Shown one piece after another: positions 12,101 through 20,252 of a stretch of 45,754 nt of DNA. Positions within the stretch are counted from its first letter, which is position 1. The number at the start of each line of letters is the position of its first letter. Source of the DNA: a virus; IMG/VR virus record IMGVR_UViG_3300017598_000612, positions 1 through 45,754 of that record; one strand, 5' to 3'. Position numbers and translations under genes: made by a program. Below the pieces are notes generated by a model, which did no database searches, was not told the DNA's origin, and saw nothing but the letters and a program-made list of their open reading frames with translations.

Positions 12101-12479
12101 ATTGACACTTCCTACCTATATAATAATGGGTGTTATAAAGATTAGGAAATATCAACTTAATTTCAACAACTATCATACCTGGCACTTCCAAGTAAGGAAC
12201 AAACTGAAAAAGATGTTTGAAGCCTCAATTTTATCACAGATAAAACAAATACCACCTATAAATAAAATAATATCAATTAAATATAAAATTTACCACAAGA
12301 CTAATAGGAAATTTGATGTTAACAATAAGCTTGTACTTATAGACAAGTACTTACAAGATGTACTAGTTAATAATGATATAATAGAGGATGATAATTATAA
12401 CTTTATTCAGCATACAGAGTTCCAATATGGTGGTAAAAAAGAAGAAGATTACGCCACTGCTGAAATTTTTTACACATAA
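12087..12479 (+). CDS. RusA-like Holliday junction resolvase
   Basis: The 130-residue protein shows the RusA hallmark: conserved aspartates in KFDVNNKLVLIDKYLQDVLV followed by NDIIEDDNYNFI. Family members bind metal through these aspartates and cut four-way junctions symmetrically, here before packaging. GGAGG precedes the ATG inside the last 14 bases of the primase gene. The first fifteen residues are hydrophobic and not typical, so an internal start is possible. Confidence 0.8.
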   Translation: MKSIKLTLPTYIIMGVIKIRKYQLNFNNYHTWHFQVRNKLKKMFEASILSQIKQIPPINKIISIKYKIYHKTNRKFDVNNKLVLIDKYLQDVLVNNDIIEDDNYNFIQHTEFQYGGKKEEDYATAEIFYT

Positions 12480-12535
12480 ATCTAGCAATAAAATCAATCA
12501 CTTATAATTATTTTGCATTTTTCTTTATAAAACAC

Positions 12536-12563
12536 TTTACAAGTCGTAATTTATAAGTACAAT
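12536..12563 (+). promoter_or_regulatory. Sigma70-type promoter of the recombination genes
   Basis: TTTACA (12536-12541), 16-base spacer, TACAAT (12558-12563), in the 141-base gap after the resolvase. The -35 has one mismatch. A leader of about 50 bases precedes the AAAGGAGAGAGTC site of the gene at 12621. Confidence 0.75.
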
Positions 12564-12620
12564 ATGATTATGGGGTTGAGGGAATCCCACTGATCATTAA
12601 CCAAGTGAAAGGAGAGAGTC

Positions 12621-12857
12621 ATGATTAAGATAAGCAAAGAAAAGTACAAAAGATTTTTCGGTTTCTGCAAGGATATTGAAGAAGTTCTCGATGGTACTAT
12701 TGAATTAGTACCACACAGAGATGGTAAATGGGTAGTGTTAGCCCACGTAGTCAGAAAGGACGGTAGTGTCTGCCAGAAACGTCTAGCCGTAAGTATTAAT
12801 CACGCATCAGGCGCCTTAAGGCAGGTATCTGAATATTGTGGAGAGGTGACATTATGA
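12621..12857 (+). CDS. Hypothetical protein, 78 residues
   Basis: A basic, beta-prone protein opening MIKISKEKYKRFFGFCKDIE and containing WVVLAHVVRKDGSVCQKR. It has three cysteines but no clear metal pattern. It is the first gene behind its own promoter and its end overlaps the next tiny gene. Its ribosome-binding site contains AAAGGAGAGA, fully complementary to part of the candidate small RNA at 4376-4446. Confidence 0.8.
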   Translation: MIKISKEKYKRFFGFCKDIEEVLDGTIELVPHRDGKWVVLAHVVRKDGSVCQKRLAVSINHASGALRQVSEYCGEVTL

Positions 12858-12922
12858 GTGTAAGTAATATAATTAAAGGCGTTATGATCGGTTCACTTAT
12901 TTTAGCAATGATAATCATATAA
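12854..12922 (+). CDS. Membrane micro-protein, 22 residues
   Basis: MSVSNIIKGVMIGSLILAMI plus two isoleucines is a single hydrophobic helix. The ATG overlaps the previous TGA and GAGAGGTGACATT lies upstream. Its existence rests on context and the coupled start. No function is known. Confidence 0.55.
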   Translation: MSVSNIIKGVMIGSLILAMIII

Positions 12923-12932
12923 GGAGATAATT

Positions 12933-13076
12933 ATGAATAGTAAATATGTAAAAATCTGTGAAGAAATAAACGAACTCACAAGGCAGAGAAATAAAGAGGT
13001 GATGAGGATTGAAATACTTTTCAACGCCTTCACTTTTTTTGTTGGTGTAATTCTTGGCATAGTGGTGACGCTATGA
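12933..13076 (+). CDS. Tail-anchored membrane protein, 47 residues
   Basis: AAGGAGATAATT precedes the ATG. Residues 1-27 are polar and helical (ICEEINELTRQRNKEVMRIE); residues 28-47 form a transmembrane helix (NAFTFFVGVILGIVV). The stop overlaps the next ATG. It would sit in the inner membrane with its N-terminus inside. No family is recognised. Confidence 0.65.
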   Translation: MNSKYVKICEEINELTRQRNKEVMRIEILFNAFTFFVGVILGIVVTL

Positions 13077-13225
13077 TTACATTTGAATGTAAAAGTTGCG
13101 GGGGTAGATGTATCTTGTTCACAAAAGATACTGACGAATTTCCTGCGGTATTGGATAAGGGCGTGTGTCCAATGAATGGCGATGAGTGCGAATGGAAGAG
13201 AATTGGAGGTAATAATGGAATATGA
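13073..13225 (+). CDS. Zinc-finger micro-protein, 50 residues
   Basis: The product starts MITFECKSCGGRCILFTKDT and later has CPMNGDEC, giving a CxxC plus CX6C metal site. Its ATG overlaps the preceding TGA, and its 3' end overlaps the next gene. Such small knuckles in phage operons are usually uncharacterised. Confidence 0.65.
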   Translation: MITFECKSCGGRCILFTKDTDEFPAVLDKGVCPMNGDECEWKRIGGNNGI

Positions 13226-13406
13226 CGTAAAAGTAATTAATGAAGATGGAGAGGGAGAATTTGAATCACAATGTAAGCAAATGCTTGATGAAGGGTATAA
13301 AATGAGAGCATGTAATTGTGGGTTTGGGCAGTCAGAAGAATATGTTTTTTGTGCAAGATATATAGCAGTATTTATTAAAGAGCTGGGAGGAGGTAATAAT
13401 GAGTGA
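13215..13406 (+). CDS. Hypothetical protein, 63 residues
   Basis: I chose the ATG at 13215, since GGAGGTAATA lies immediately upstream and the longer frame lacks a site. The product begins MEYDVKVINEDGEGEFESQC and ends in FIKELGGGNNE. Three cysteines sit in an ACNCGFGQSEEYVFCA stretch. It overlaps the ERF gene by eight bases. Confidence 0.7.
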   Translation: MEYDVKVINEDGEGEFESQCKQMLDEGYKMRACNCGFGQSEEYVFCARYIAVFIKELGGGNNE

Positions 13407-14094
13407 TTTAAATATTTTCCAGAAAATGATCCAAATAAAATCTAAAATTGAAACAAAAAAAGACGGTCAAGGTTACGGCTATAAATATCATCAACTTGAA
13501 GATATACTCAATGAGTATAAACCATCTGCACTTAAATTTAATGTTTTGGATGCTTTTGATTTAAGATATAATGATGATACCAAACATTACGAATGTACAA
13601 TTACATTTATTAATGCAGATAAACCAGATGATAGATATCAAGTATCAATGGACCTGCCACTTGCAAAAGTAAAAGGAGCCTCAGACGCTCAATGTGTTGG
13701 ATCTACTAGGACTTATGCATATAGATATATGTTAATGACTGCATTAGGTGTGGCTGAAAATGATGATCCAGACGCACAGAAACCAGAAGTAGCACAAGAA
13801 AAACCAAAGAAAAAACCACAAAGCAAAAAAGATAAAGAAAGAGCTGAAAAAGTTATGGCTAATTCTAAAGAGAGTGCACAATTAAGGAAAGAAATTGCTG
13901 AATTGAATAAAACTGCCACACCTGAACAAATTCAGAAAATGAAGGAAATTGCAAACGGTGTTGATAGGGACCATTTGAAAGTCGAACAGTGGAGAGAAAT
14001 TAGGGCGTTGTTTACACTTGCTGAAGAAATACGTGAAGATATTAAATTAGAACCAAATCCCGGAATAACTGCTGATACAAATCCCAATAATTAA
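13399..14094 (+). CDS. erf: ERF-family single-strand annealing recombinase
   Basis: The 231-residue protein has the ERF core: GYGYKYHQLEDILNEYKPSA, then DLPLAKVKGASDAQCVGSTR and TYAYRYMLMTALGVAENDDP. ERF proteins form rings on single-stranded DNA and anneal complementary strands, helping recombination-dependent replication or circularisation. After residue 130 comes a Lys/Glu-rich linker and a helical C-terminus. Neighbouring Gp157 and single-strand-binding-like genes complete the usual cassette. GGGAGGAGGTAATA precedes the ATG. Confidence 0.9.
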   Translation: MSDLNIFQKMIQIKSKIETKKDGQGYGYKYHQLEDILNEYKPSALKFNVLDAFDLRYNDDTKHYECTITFINADKPDDRYQVSMDLPLAKVKGASDAQCVGSTRTYAYRYMLMTALGVAENDDPDAQKPEVAQEKPKKKPQSKKDKERAEKVMANSKESAQLRKEIAELNKTATPEQIQKMKEIANGVDRDHLKVEQWREIRALFTLAEEIREDIKLEPNPGITADTNPNN

Positions 14095-14106
14095 TGGAGA
14101 AAAAAA

Positions 14107-14316
14107 ATGGATTACAAAAAAATGACAATAGATAGTTTGTGTCAAGATATATTTGAAAAATCTCTATGTAGGATCAATAAAGCTGATATATGTAGTAGAA
14201 TTGAATATCTCATTCAATGTGCTGTGGAGAAAAATATCAAAGATATAGAATGTTATATAAAGGATAATTATCCAGAAATATACAATTTTTTAGCTGAAGA
14301 GATGGAAAATAAATGA
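14107..14316 (+). CDS. Hypothetical helical protein, 69 residues
   Basis: A small, mixed-charge helical protein beginning MDYKKMTIDSLCQDIFEKSL, with four cysteines spread through it. ATGGAGAAAAAA precedes the start. It lies between ERF and Gp157 and probably belongs to the recombination operon. No family is recognised. Confidence 0.75.
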   Translation: MDYKKMTIDSLCQDIFEKSLCRINKADICSRIEYLIQCAVEKNIKDIECYIKDNYPEIYNFLAEEMENK

Positions 14317-14340
14317 TGATGAAGAAGCTGAGGGGTAATA

Positions 14341-14850
14341 ATGTCTAATTTATATGAAATATCTACTCATGTTAGAGATTTAAATATTCTTGCGGGCCGT
14401 AAGTTGACGGAAGAACAGCAAGAGCAGTTTGAATTAATAAAGACGACTCTAATGGGTCAATTGAGCGAGAAAGCCACTGATATTATTCACGTTATAAATA
14501 AAAATGAAAGAGATATTGATTATTTAAAGGAGGAAATTAAAAGGCTAAAGAGTTTGCAAATTTCTTTAGAAGACAAAAACCAGGGTTTAAAAGATTTTCT
14601 AGTGGTAGGATTGGAGTTTTCAGGTCTTAATACAATTGAAACCCCTGAAATGAGAATAGAGCTTGGTAAGCTACCAGATTTACTAACGATAACTGATGTC
14701 GATGATGTCAAGGAGGAATTTATGAAAGAACCGCCAAAACAGGAAAACAAACCAGATAAAAAGGCGCTCCTTGATGAGTATAAAAAAACTGGCGTTATTC
14801 CTGCAGGGTGTAAAATTGAGACCGATAGGAAGAAAATTAACGTTAAGTGA
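14341..14850 (+). CDS. Gp157-family protein
   Basis: This 169-residue protein matches the siphovirus Gp157 pattern: an N-terminal helix, a long coiled coil (DYLKEEIKRLKSLQISLEDK), then the beta segment ETPEMRIELGKLPD and a C-terminus with YKKTGVIPAGCKIETDRKKI. Members usually neighbour annealing proteins and single-strand-binding proteins and are thought to take part in recombination or exclusion; the biochemical role is not settled. Confidence 0.85.
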   Translation: MSNLYEISTHVRDLNILAGRKLTEEQQEQFELIKTTLMGQLSEKATDIIHVINKNERDIDYLKEEIKRLKSLQISLEDKNQGLKDFLVVGLEFSGLNTIETPEMRIELGKLPDLLTITDVDDVKEEFMKEPPKQENKPDKKALLDEYKKTGVIPAGCKIETDRKKINVK

Positions 14851-14861
14851 GGGAATTTATC

Positions 14862-15023
14862 ATGGGTGTATTTGTAGAAATTTTACAGAATCAAAACAAT
14901 ATTTTGGCTGCAATTTTAGGATTGTTTTTTGTTAACACAGCTCTCAACATCGTAAAAACTGGGGCTAAATCAGTTCTATTTTTAATCGATAGAAGAGTAA
15001 AAAAGGAGAAGAAAATAAAATGA
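14862..15023 (+). CDS. Single-pass membrane protein, 53 residues
   Basis: GAGGGAATTTATC precedes the ATG. The product begins MGVFVEILQNQNNILAAILG, with a hydrophobic segment through residue about 30 and a very basic tail (DRRVKKEKKIK). The stop overlaps the next ATG. A basic tail after the helix predicts a cytoplasmic C-terminus. Confidence 0.65.
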   Translation: MGVFVEILQNQNNILAAILGLFFVNTALNIVKTGAKSVLFLIDRRVKKEKKIK

Positions 15024-15373
15024 CACAAGAAAAAAACATTATTAAGGGAAAAATTCACAAACTTCCGACTGAGGTATTAAAAAAGGATGGTACACCAATT
15101 ACCAACAAATATGAATTTAGAATTATTAAAAATGAGAATATGGATTATCCCAGTGTTATACCATTTTCACTAGTTGGTAGAGGGTATGAAAATTTTCCAG
15201 ATGTTAAAATTGGGGACGCTGTAGAAATTGATTTTTCGCTTAGTGGTAGAGAGTGGCAAGATCGTTGTTTCGGTGAAATAATTGCTTGGAAAGTGTCTGT
15301 AGATGAACTCCAAAAAGCCGTTGACAAAGATAAGGAAATTAGCTCAGACGATATAGATAATTTACCTTTTTAA
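15020..15373 (+). CDS. DUF3127-like single-strand-DNA-binding-type protein
   Basis: The 117-residue protein resembles DUF3127, an OB-fold group: GKIHKLPTEVLKKDGTPI, PSVIPFSLVGRGYE, KIGDAVEIDFSLSGREWQ, then IIAWKVSVDE. It ends in an acidic tail DDIDNLPF, like the protein-interaction tip of bacterial SSB. With ERF and Gp157 next to it, it probably coats single-stranded DNA in replication and recombination. Its last 12 bases overlap the opposing gene at 15362. Confidence 0.75.
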   Translation: MTQEKNIIKGKIHKLPTEVLKKDGTPITNKYEFRIIKNENMDYPSVIPFSLVGRGYENFPDVKIGDAVEIDFSLSGREWQDRCFGEIIAWKVSVDELQKAVDKDKEISSDDIDNLPF

Positions 15374-15763
15374 TTTCTTAATTAAGTCTTTTAATTCGCA
15401 TAAATGAAGGGGTAAACCTCTACTCTTAAACGAAGATCCACCAAAATTGCTAACAGCTTTTACGTATATTTTAGCCCATCCATAGTACCACCATCTAAGC
15501 CATTTTGATTCTTTTTTAACTGCTAAACACATATTGTCATAAAATAGTTTATCCGCCCATTTTTTATGTTCCTTAGTACCACCTAGATGATACGCACAAT
15601 CGTGTTTTTTACATGCTGTTTTGAATACCATTTCTGGAATAATAGCCGCTAATATTTTGCAATTATCAGGACCACAACCAGACCGCCCTAGGAAGTCTTT
15701 TTCTTTATTTGTAAGCCCTGCCCATATGTGTTTAAAATAAATTTTGTATGTTTTGTAATCCAT
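15362..15763 (-). CDS. Phospholipase A2-like protein
   Basis: I chose the ATG at 15763, seven bases after GGGAG. Residues about 30-80 hold the core seen in secreted phospholipase A2: CGPDNC, then KTACKKHDCAYHLGGT with the His-Asp dyad at residues 54-55, and a later aspartate in WADKLFYDNMC. Phospholipases A2 hydrolyse the sn-2 ester of phospholipids. It is the last gene of the late tail transcript, so it could be a virion enzyme or help lysis. Some residues of the calcium loop cannot be confirmed by eye; activity is inference. Confidence 0.6.
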   Translation of the reverse strand: MDYKTYKIYFKHIWAGLTNKEKDFLGRSGCGPDNCKILAAIIPEMVFKTACKKHDCAYHLGGTKEHKKWADKLFYDNMCLAVKKESKWLRWWYYGWAKIYVKAVSNFGGSSFKSRGLPLHLCELKDLIKKLKR

Positions 15764-15789
15764 TTTTAATACTCCCGTAACATTCAATT

Positions 15790-16122
15790 CTATTTTTTAT
15801 CTTGCCTCATTGTGTAGATTTTTTTTTTAATATCATACCTGTAAATGTGCTTGTTTATTTCTTTTACGCTATCTTCAATTCTGAATAAACTAGCTTTAGT
15901 TTCTCTTTGAAACTCTTGCTGTATCATATCAATTTTTTTAAGCTTTTCGCTTGTTTGTGTCTTATACTCTTCAAGTTTTTCCTTTAAATGCTCGACTTCT
16001 TTTTGCTGTAAAATCCATGCTGTGGTTGCTGAAGCGGTTACACCAACTATAAAGAATATGACACCAAGAAATACTTTTGCACGATTAATGAATTTTACAA
16101 GATCTATTTCATTTTTTGACAT
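15790..16122 (-). CDS. Membrane-anchored coiled-coil protein, possible i-spanin
   Basis: A 110-residue protein with a polar N-terminus, one transmembrane helix over residues about 16-37 (AKVFLGVIFFIVGVTASATT) and a long coiled coil (EVEHLKEKLEEYKTQTSEKL onward). That topology is that of Rz-type inner-membrane spanins, which span the periplasm to an outer-membrane lipoprotein. A candidate partner is the TSP3 lipoprotein at 5571-5753, although the genes are not adjacent. A structural or XhlA-like role is also possible. Confidence 0.55.
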   Translation of the reverse strand: MSKNEIDLVKFINRAKVFLGVIFFIVGVTASATTAWILQQKEVEHLKEKLEEYKTQTSEKLKKIDMIQQEFQRETKASLFRIEDSVKEINKHIYRYDIKKKIYTMRQDKK

Positions 16123-16135
16123 AACCGACTCCTAA

Positions 16136-17245
16136 TTATATTATATCTCTAATAACTGTATAGCCTGTACCCGCGTACGCTGTCCATAAATTACCAATAA
16201 GATTTGTTCCAGAGGCATCACGCAATGCAACCCATGTTGCGCCCGGTGTGGTTGCCCCTGAAGTGGCGAAAAAATAGATCCTACTACCCACAACATTTAC
16301 TACTTTTATCGTAGAAACTAAACCTGGAACCGAACTATAAACAGTTAAAGTTTTCCCAGGCTGTATATCATTCATTGCTGCGGTTGTAGTTCCTAGGGGT
16401 ACGTCATAATCTAACAATGTTATGTGATTATATTTACCTATAAATTCACCACCTGTTTTTCCTGCCCCAATATCGGCTATTAATGCAATATCACTAGGCG
16501 CTTCGTAGTTAATTCGCCCCCCCTGTGAGCCTATAAAAACACTGCCTGAATTTGTTATTGTGGTTGTTCCTACTACATTAATGTTTGTAAAAACTGCCTC
16601 TGCCGTATATCCTGTTGCAGCCGCTGCTGTAAAAGTACAGCCGCTCAGATAACAACTACCTACATTTTTTGCTTGCAATGCTGAGCTCGATGGTGCTGCA
16701 CTTGTATTTGTAAGTGTGCAACCTGTTAGAGATACCGCATTAATTGAATGTATTTTATTTGAATAACTTGCTGCAGGATCGCTATTGAATTCTACACCTG
16801 TAGCCGTAAATTTATCACAATTTTCAACATCAAGGGCTAGGCCGCCTATTCCAGAGCTAGTTAAAACAGGTGAGCCAGTACCGGTTATAATTATTTCTCC
16901 ATTGTAGAACCCATCAAAAGTAAACGCGCTTGCTAATGCATATGAGCCTGTTGCAATAGTTATAGTTAATGTATAATTATTCATATTTTTTGGAAGAGTT
17001 GCTACCTCTGCTATAGCTGCTGCAAGTGTAGCGTCATCAGTTACGGCAATAGTATGATTCCCTTCAAAATGATCCAATGCATCTACATAATCAATCCACT
17101 GACTGACTCGATTCCAAAACCAGTTAAACGCTTCGCTTGGCGCTGCGTCTCCCGACAACCATCCATAAGTTGCCTTTGATCCTGGATCGGTTATGTTGGT
17201 TGAATTGTCTGGGACCCATGCTGGTTTTTGTGTTGGTTTTGCCAT
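16136..17245 (-). CDS. Tail fibre/spike with parallel beta-helix
   Basis: The 369-residue protein starts with the attachment segment common to many phage tail proteins: KPAWVPDNSTNITDPGSKAT and SEAFNWFWNRVSQWIDYVDA. From about residue 75 it is rich in short beta strands with Thr, Ser, Gly and Asn, typical of a right-handed parallel beta-helix like those of pectate lyases and tailspikes. A C-terminal beta domain follows. It is a good candidate for host binding, perhaps with glycan-degrading activity, but no catalytic residues can be assigned. Confidence 0.75.
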   Translation of the reverse strand: MAKPTQKPAWVPDNSTNITDPGSKATYGWLSGDAAPSEAFNWFWNRVSQWIDYVDALDHFEGNHTIAVTDDATLAAAIAEVATLPKNMNNYTLTITIATGSYALASAFTFDGFYNGEIIITGTGSPVLTSSGIGGLALDVENCDKFTATGVEFNSDPAASYSNKIHSINAVSLTGCTLTNTSAAPSSSALQAKNVGSCYLSGCTFTAAAATGYTAEAVFTNINVVGTTTITNSGSVFIGSQGGRINYEAPSDIALIADIGAGKTGGEFIGKYNHITLLDYDVPLGTTTAAMNDIQPGKTLTVYSSVPGLVSTIKVVNVVGSRIYFFATSGATTPGATWVALRDASGTNLIGNLWTAYAGTGYTVIRDII

Positions 17246-17258
17246 TTTAATTCTCCTG

Positions 17259-19043
17259 TTATGTGTTTAATTTATTACTAAAAATTCCATTATCAAAACT
17301 ATCCAAACTAGATGTAGAATCGAATTTAAAAAACCCGTCACCCTCTACGGTAATTGGTAGAATCCAAACTACTCTCACACCTGCCTGTGCTGCCTGATCC
17401 ATTAATTCAAAAATAAAATCTTGAATTTGTTGTGTGGATTGTGTTGCTGAAGTCAATAGTTCAATTTGTGCAGGGTATTGCTCATTAACCTTAATTGTTG
17501 CCCCTGGATTAAATATATTCCATAAAGATAAGATATCGTTTAATGTACCTCTACTATTATTTATACCTACTTGGCCCTTTAAAAATATTCGGTATGTATC
17601 GTCATCAAATCCAGATCTATCCTGACCGATTATAGCCCCTATACGATCTAAATTAACGCCCTCTTGCGTGTCTATATCCCATGCTGAATATAAATCGTAA
17701 GTATCATCCTCTGTTTGCTGTAATGGTCCTACTAAAGCAGCACAAATTTGCTCCACGTTTGAACCTTGTCTGTATTGCCTAATTAATCTACCTTGTGCGG
17801 TTGCGACGTGTGTATCAATGTAGCTTACTTTAAAATCACCTGCAAGAGAGGTTACTGAAAGAGCAATAGCAATTGTTGGATTGTATGATAAAGTTGCGCT
17901 ACCCTCTACGGTCCCAATTTCGCTTGTACAAGACCTAAATTGTATATCCTCACTAGCACTCGCTAAAATGTCAAAAGTCGGTATATTGCTAACCCATGTC
18001 GTATCACTCGATTTTTTACATTCAAAACCTGTTGGTGCAACTATACCAGAAACAGTGCGTGTGGAAGTGTCTATATTTTCAACCTCTATAGTATAAATTG
18101 CGGAACAAGCCCCTTTTGATACACTACCAAAATTCTCACTTGGTTTAACATCACAATAAATATCCTCTGTGTTAGTACCTGCAAAAGAAACTTGTGAGGG
18201 GATTGAAAGAGTTGCTGAATTTTCATATTTAAATTTATAGGTTTCTGATCCAGCCGGACCCGGTACACCATCAATAGTATTATAGAATTCGGTCCCTGAC
18301 CAAGCAAGATTAAATAATAGCCCACTTGTACTAGCTTTAGTTGCTAGAGTTTGTCTATTGTCCCAAACTTTAACATCTGATACATGAATATTGTTGTAAT
18401 ATGCGCTAGATTGTAATGCACCTATCTGGAGTCCTAATGTTGTATCAATTTGTAGCGCACCAGATAAGCCATTGTAATCCCTCCCCTCTAAATCTGTTTC
18501 AAGTCGAGTAAAGGGTGTTTCAACAGTAGTTAGTATAGCCTCATGCCATCCACCATCATTATATGTATTTGTTGTTGCGACTGAATAACTAGTATAAAGT
18601 GATCTATAATTCCAATATAATTTTCCATCTGTTTTTAATGTAACACCTATTACAGGATTTCCACCTCTTGAATCTGGTATCTCCACAAGTGGCGTGTCAT
18701 TTAAGGGTAACGAAATAATTTTAAATCGAATATATATAGTCCCACTCGGAAAACTTGTTGGAAAACTATTTCTTTCTAAAACTGAACTAGAGCCATTAAA
18801 AATCGCGTGGTCTGTGTCCCATGTTGTATCTGTATTTGTCATTGTTCCGGCTGCGGCTGCATCTAAACTGAAACTATCATTTCCAGTATTCCAATTAGCC
18901 CCATCATCGTCACTCCATTTTACACCACTAACGGCATTTGTAAGCGTTACATTTTCCGTACTCGCTCCATCATTCACCACAATTACATTTTGCTGTAATC
19001 CATTTTTTAAATCTATACTACTAGTATTAACACTTATACTCAT
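17259..19043 (-). CDS. Baseplate wedge protein (DUF2612) fused to lectin-like and Ig-like domains
   Basis: Residues about 405-594 form the DUF2612 baseplate domain: VATAQGRLIRQYRQGSNVEQ, YDLYSAWDIDTQEGVNLDRI and RIFLKGQVGINNSRGTLNDI. In front lies an unusual extension. Residues about 55-260 look like a concanavalin A/LamG jelly roll (HAIFNGSSSVLERN, then ILTTVETP and IHVSDVKVWDN), and residues about 290-400 like one or two Ig-like beta sandwiches. Typical DUF2612 proteins are about 200 residues, so the sugar-binding part was probably added by fusion. It sits beside baseplate J as expected. Confidence 0.8.
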   Translation of the reverse strand: MSISVNTSSIDLKNGLQQNVIVVNDGASTENVTLTNAVSGVKWSDDDGANWNTGNDSFSLDAAAAGTMTNTDTTWDTDHAIFNGSSSVLERNSFPTSFPSGTIYIRFKIISLPLNDTPLVEIPDSRGGNPVIGVTLKTDGKLYWNYRSLYTSYSVATTNTYNDGGWHEAILTTVETPFTRLETDLEGRDYNGLSGALQIDTTLGLQIGALQSSAYYNNIHVSDVKVWDNRQTLATKASTSGLLFNLAWSGTEFYNTIDGVPGPAGSETYKFKYENSATLSIPSQVSFAGTNTEDIYCDVKPSENFGSVSKGACSAIYTIEVENIDTSTRTVSGIVAPTGFECKKSSDTTWVSNIPTFDILASASEDIQFRSCTSEIGTVEGSATLSYNPTIAIALSVTSLAGDFKVSYIDTHVATAQGRLIRQYRQGSNVEQICAALVGPLQQTEDDTYDLYSAWDIDTQEGVNLDRIGAIIGQDRSGFDDDTYRIFLKGQVGINNSRGTLNDILSLWNIFNPGATIKVNEQYPAQIELLTSATQSTQQIQDFIFELMDQAAQAGVRVVWILPITVEGDGFFKFDSTSSLDSFDNGIFSNKLNT

Positions 19044-19052
19044 TATTTACCC

Positions 19053-20252
19053 CTAAGAAGATGTTACATCTATGTTACCAATTGCCCAAGTTGAGACTTC
19101 AACCGCACCACCTGAACCGTCATCAATAACGATATTTGAAGTTCCGGTAGGTGGATCAACAATGTCAACTTTTAAAACAATTGTATCAATTCCAGGAACA
19201 TCAGTTACAATATTTGCCTGTAGACCTGCATAATTAACATCCACACCTACACCCAAAGCATTACCATATTCTAAAACAGCATCTTTGATTTGATCATCAC
19301 CGTCTATTGGATAAGCTGCTGTTGTTGTAACTGTTACATCTGTATGAATTACAACCTCATCAACCCTGCTAAATTTAACTACTGCTGTATCTCCGTTTGA
19401 ATCTACTGCAGTCTCACTAACTACACCATATGTTTGAATACCCGCGCCTTTTGAGTCCAATATCGCTTGTGCAATTGTGGAATCTAAACTAGTAGCTCCA
19501 GAGGATTGATAGACATAAGTCTCAAACGAATGTGCAGGTCTACTTGATACAGTTAAACCAGTATCATTTTCTGCAACTGTTACATGCTCTACGATTGTTG
19601 TAGCACCATCAACATTAGTTGCAAGTATACTTTCTTTTATCCCTTGCGCTGTCCCAGAATCGGTAGAACTTTTTCTTGATGCTAATCGAATTCTGTACGC
19701 TGCGTCTGTCTCTATTGCGCGGCCTAAAACACCTGCACTTGCATTTGTTACGGCTGTCATTCCTGCAACCGGTGTATCTATTATTGTTAGAGTACTCGCA
19801 TTAATTACTTTAGCGCCCGTTTCCGTTGCTGTGCATTCTGCTGCAATACTACCACCCCCGGGAATTGTTACTTCTGCATCTGTTTCTACTATAATATCAG
19901 GTTCACCATCTACGCTAAATAGTGTACCAACAGGTATTACTGTTGCTGCTGTACCTGTAATGGTTGATGTAACTGTGCTTGGTGCTGCTTGCAATCGTCT
20001 TACACCAAGTAAATTTCCAATTATATCGAGGCTGTCTCCCTGTGCGGTATCAATGTTAAAACCAGAATAAATATTTTGAGATAACTCATTCAAGCTTGCT
20101 GCAACTTCCGCAAAAACTCCCACAAGTTGTTGTTCTGGCTCTGTTAGTTCGGTTATATTTAATGTTGGAAATATTGCCAATAAACTGGCATTCATATCAT
20201 CAATAATTTCTGATAAACTTTGCGTGGTAAATCCACTACTATTCAATCCCAT
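19053..20252 (-). CDS. Baseplate assembly protein J-like
   Basis: The 399-residue protein has the baseplate J organisation: an N-terminal helical region (SLSEIIDDMNASLLAIFP), NIDTAQGDSLDIIGNLLGVR, a central beta section beginning IPVGTLFSVDG, and a C-terminal PGIDTIVLKVDI. It forms part of the baseplate wedge and controls sheath contraction. The order gp25-like, J, DUF2612, fibre is typical of contractile tails. Confidence 0.9.
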   Translation of the reverse strand: MGLNSSGFTTQSLSEIIDDMNASLLAIFPTLNITELTEPEQQLVGVFAEVAASLNELSQNIYSGFNIDTAQGDSLDIIGNLLGVRRLQAAPSTVTSTITGTAATVIPVGTLFSVDGEPDIIVETDAEVTIPGGGSIAAECTATETGAKVINASTLTIIDTPVAGMTAVTNASAGVLGRAIETDAAYRIRLASRKSSTDSGTAQGIKESILATNVDGATTIVEHVTVAENDTGLTVSSRPAHSFETYVYQSSGATSLDSTIAQAILDSKGAGIQTYGVVSETAVDSNGDTAVVKFSRVDEVVIHTDVTVTTTAAYPIDGDDQIKDAVLEYGNALGVGVDVNYAGLQANIVTDVPGIDTIVLKVDIVDPPTGTSNIVIDDGSGGAVEVSTWAIGNIDVTSS

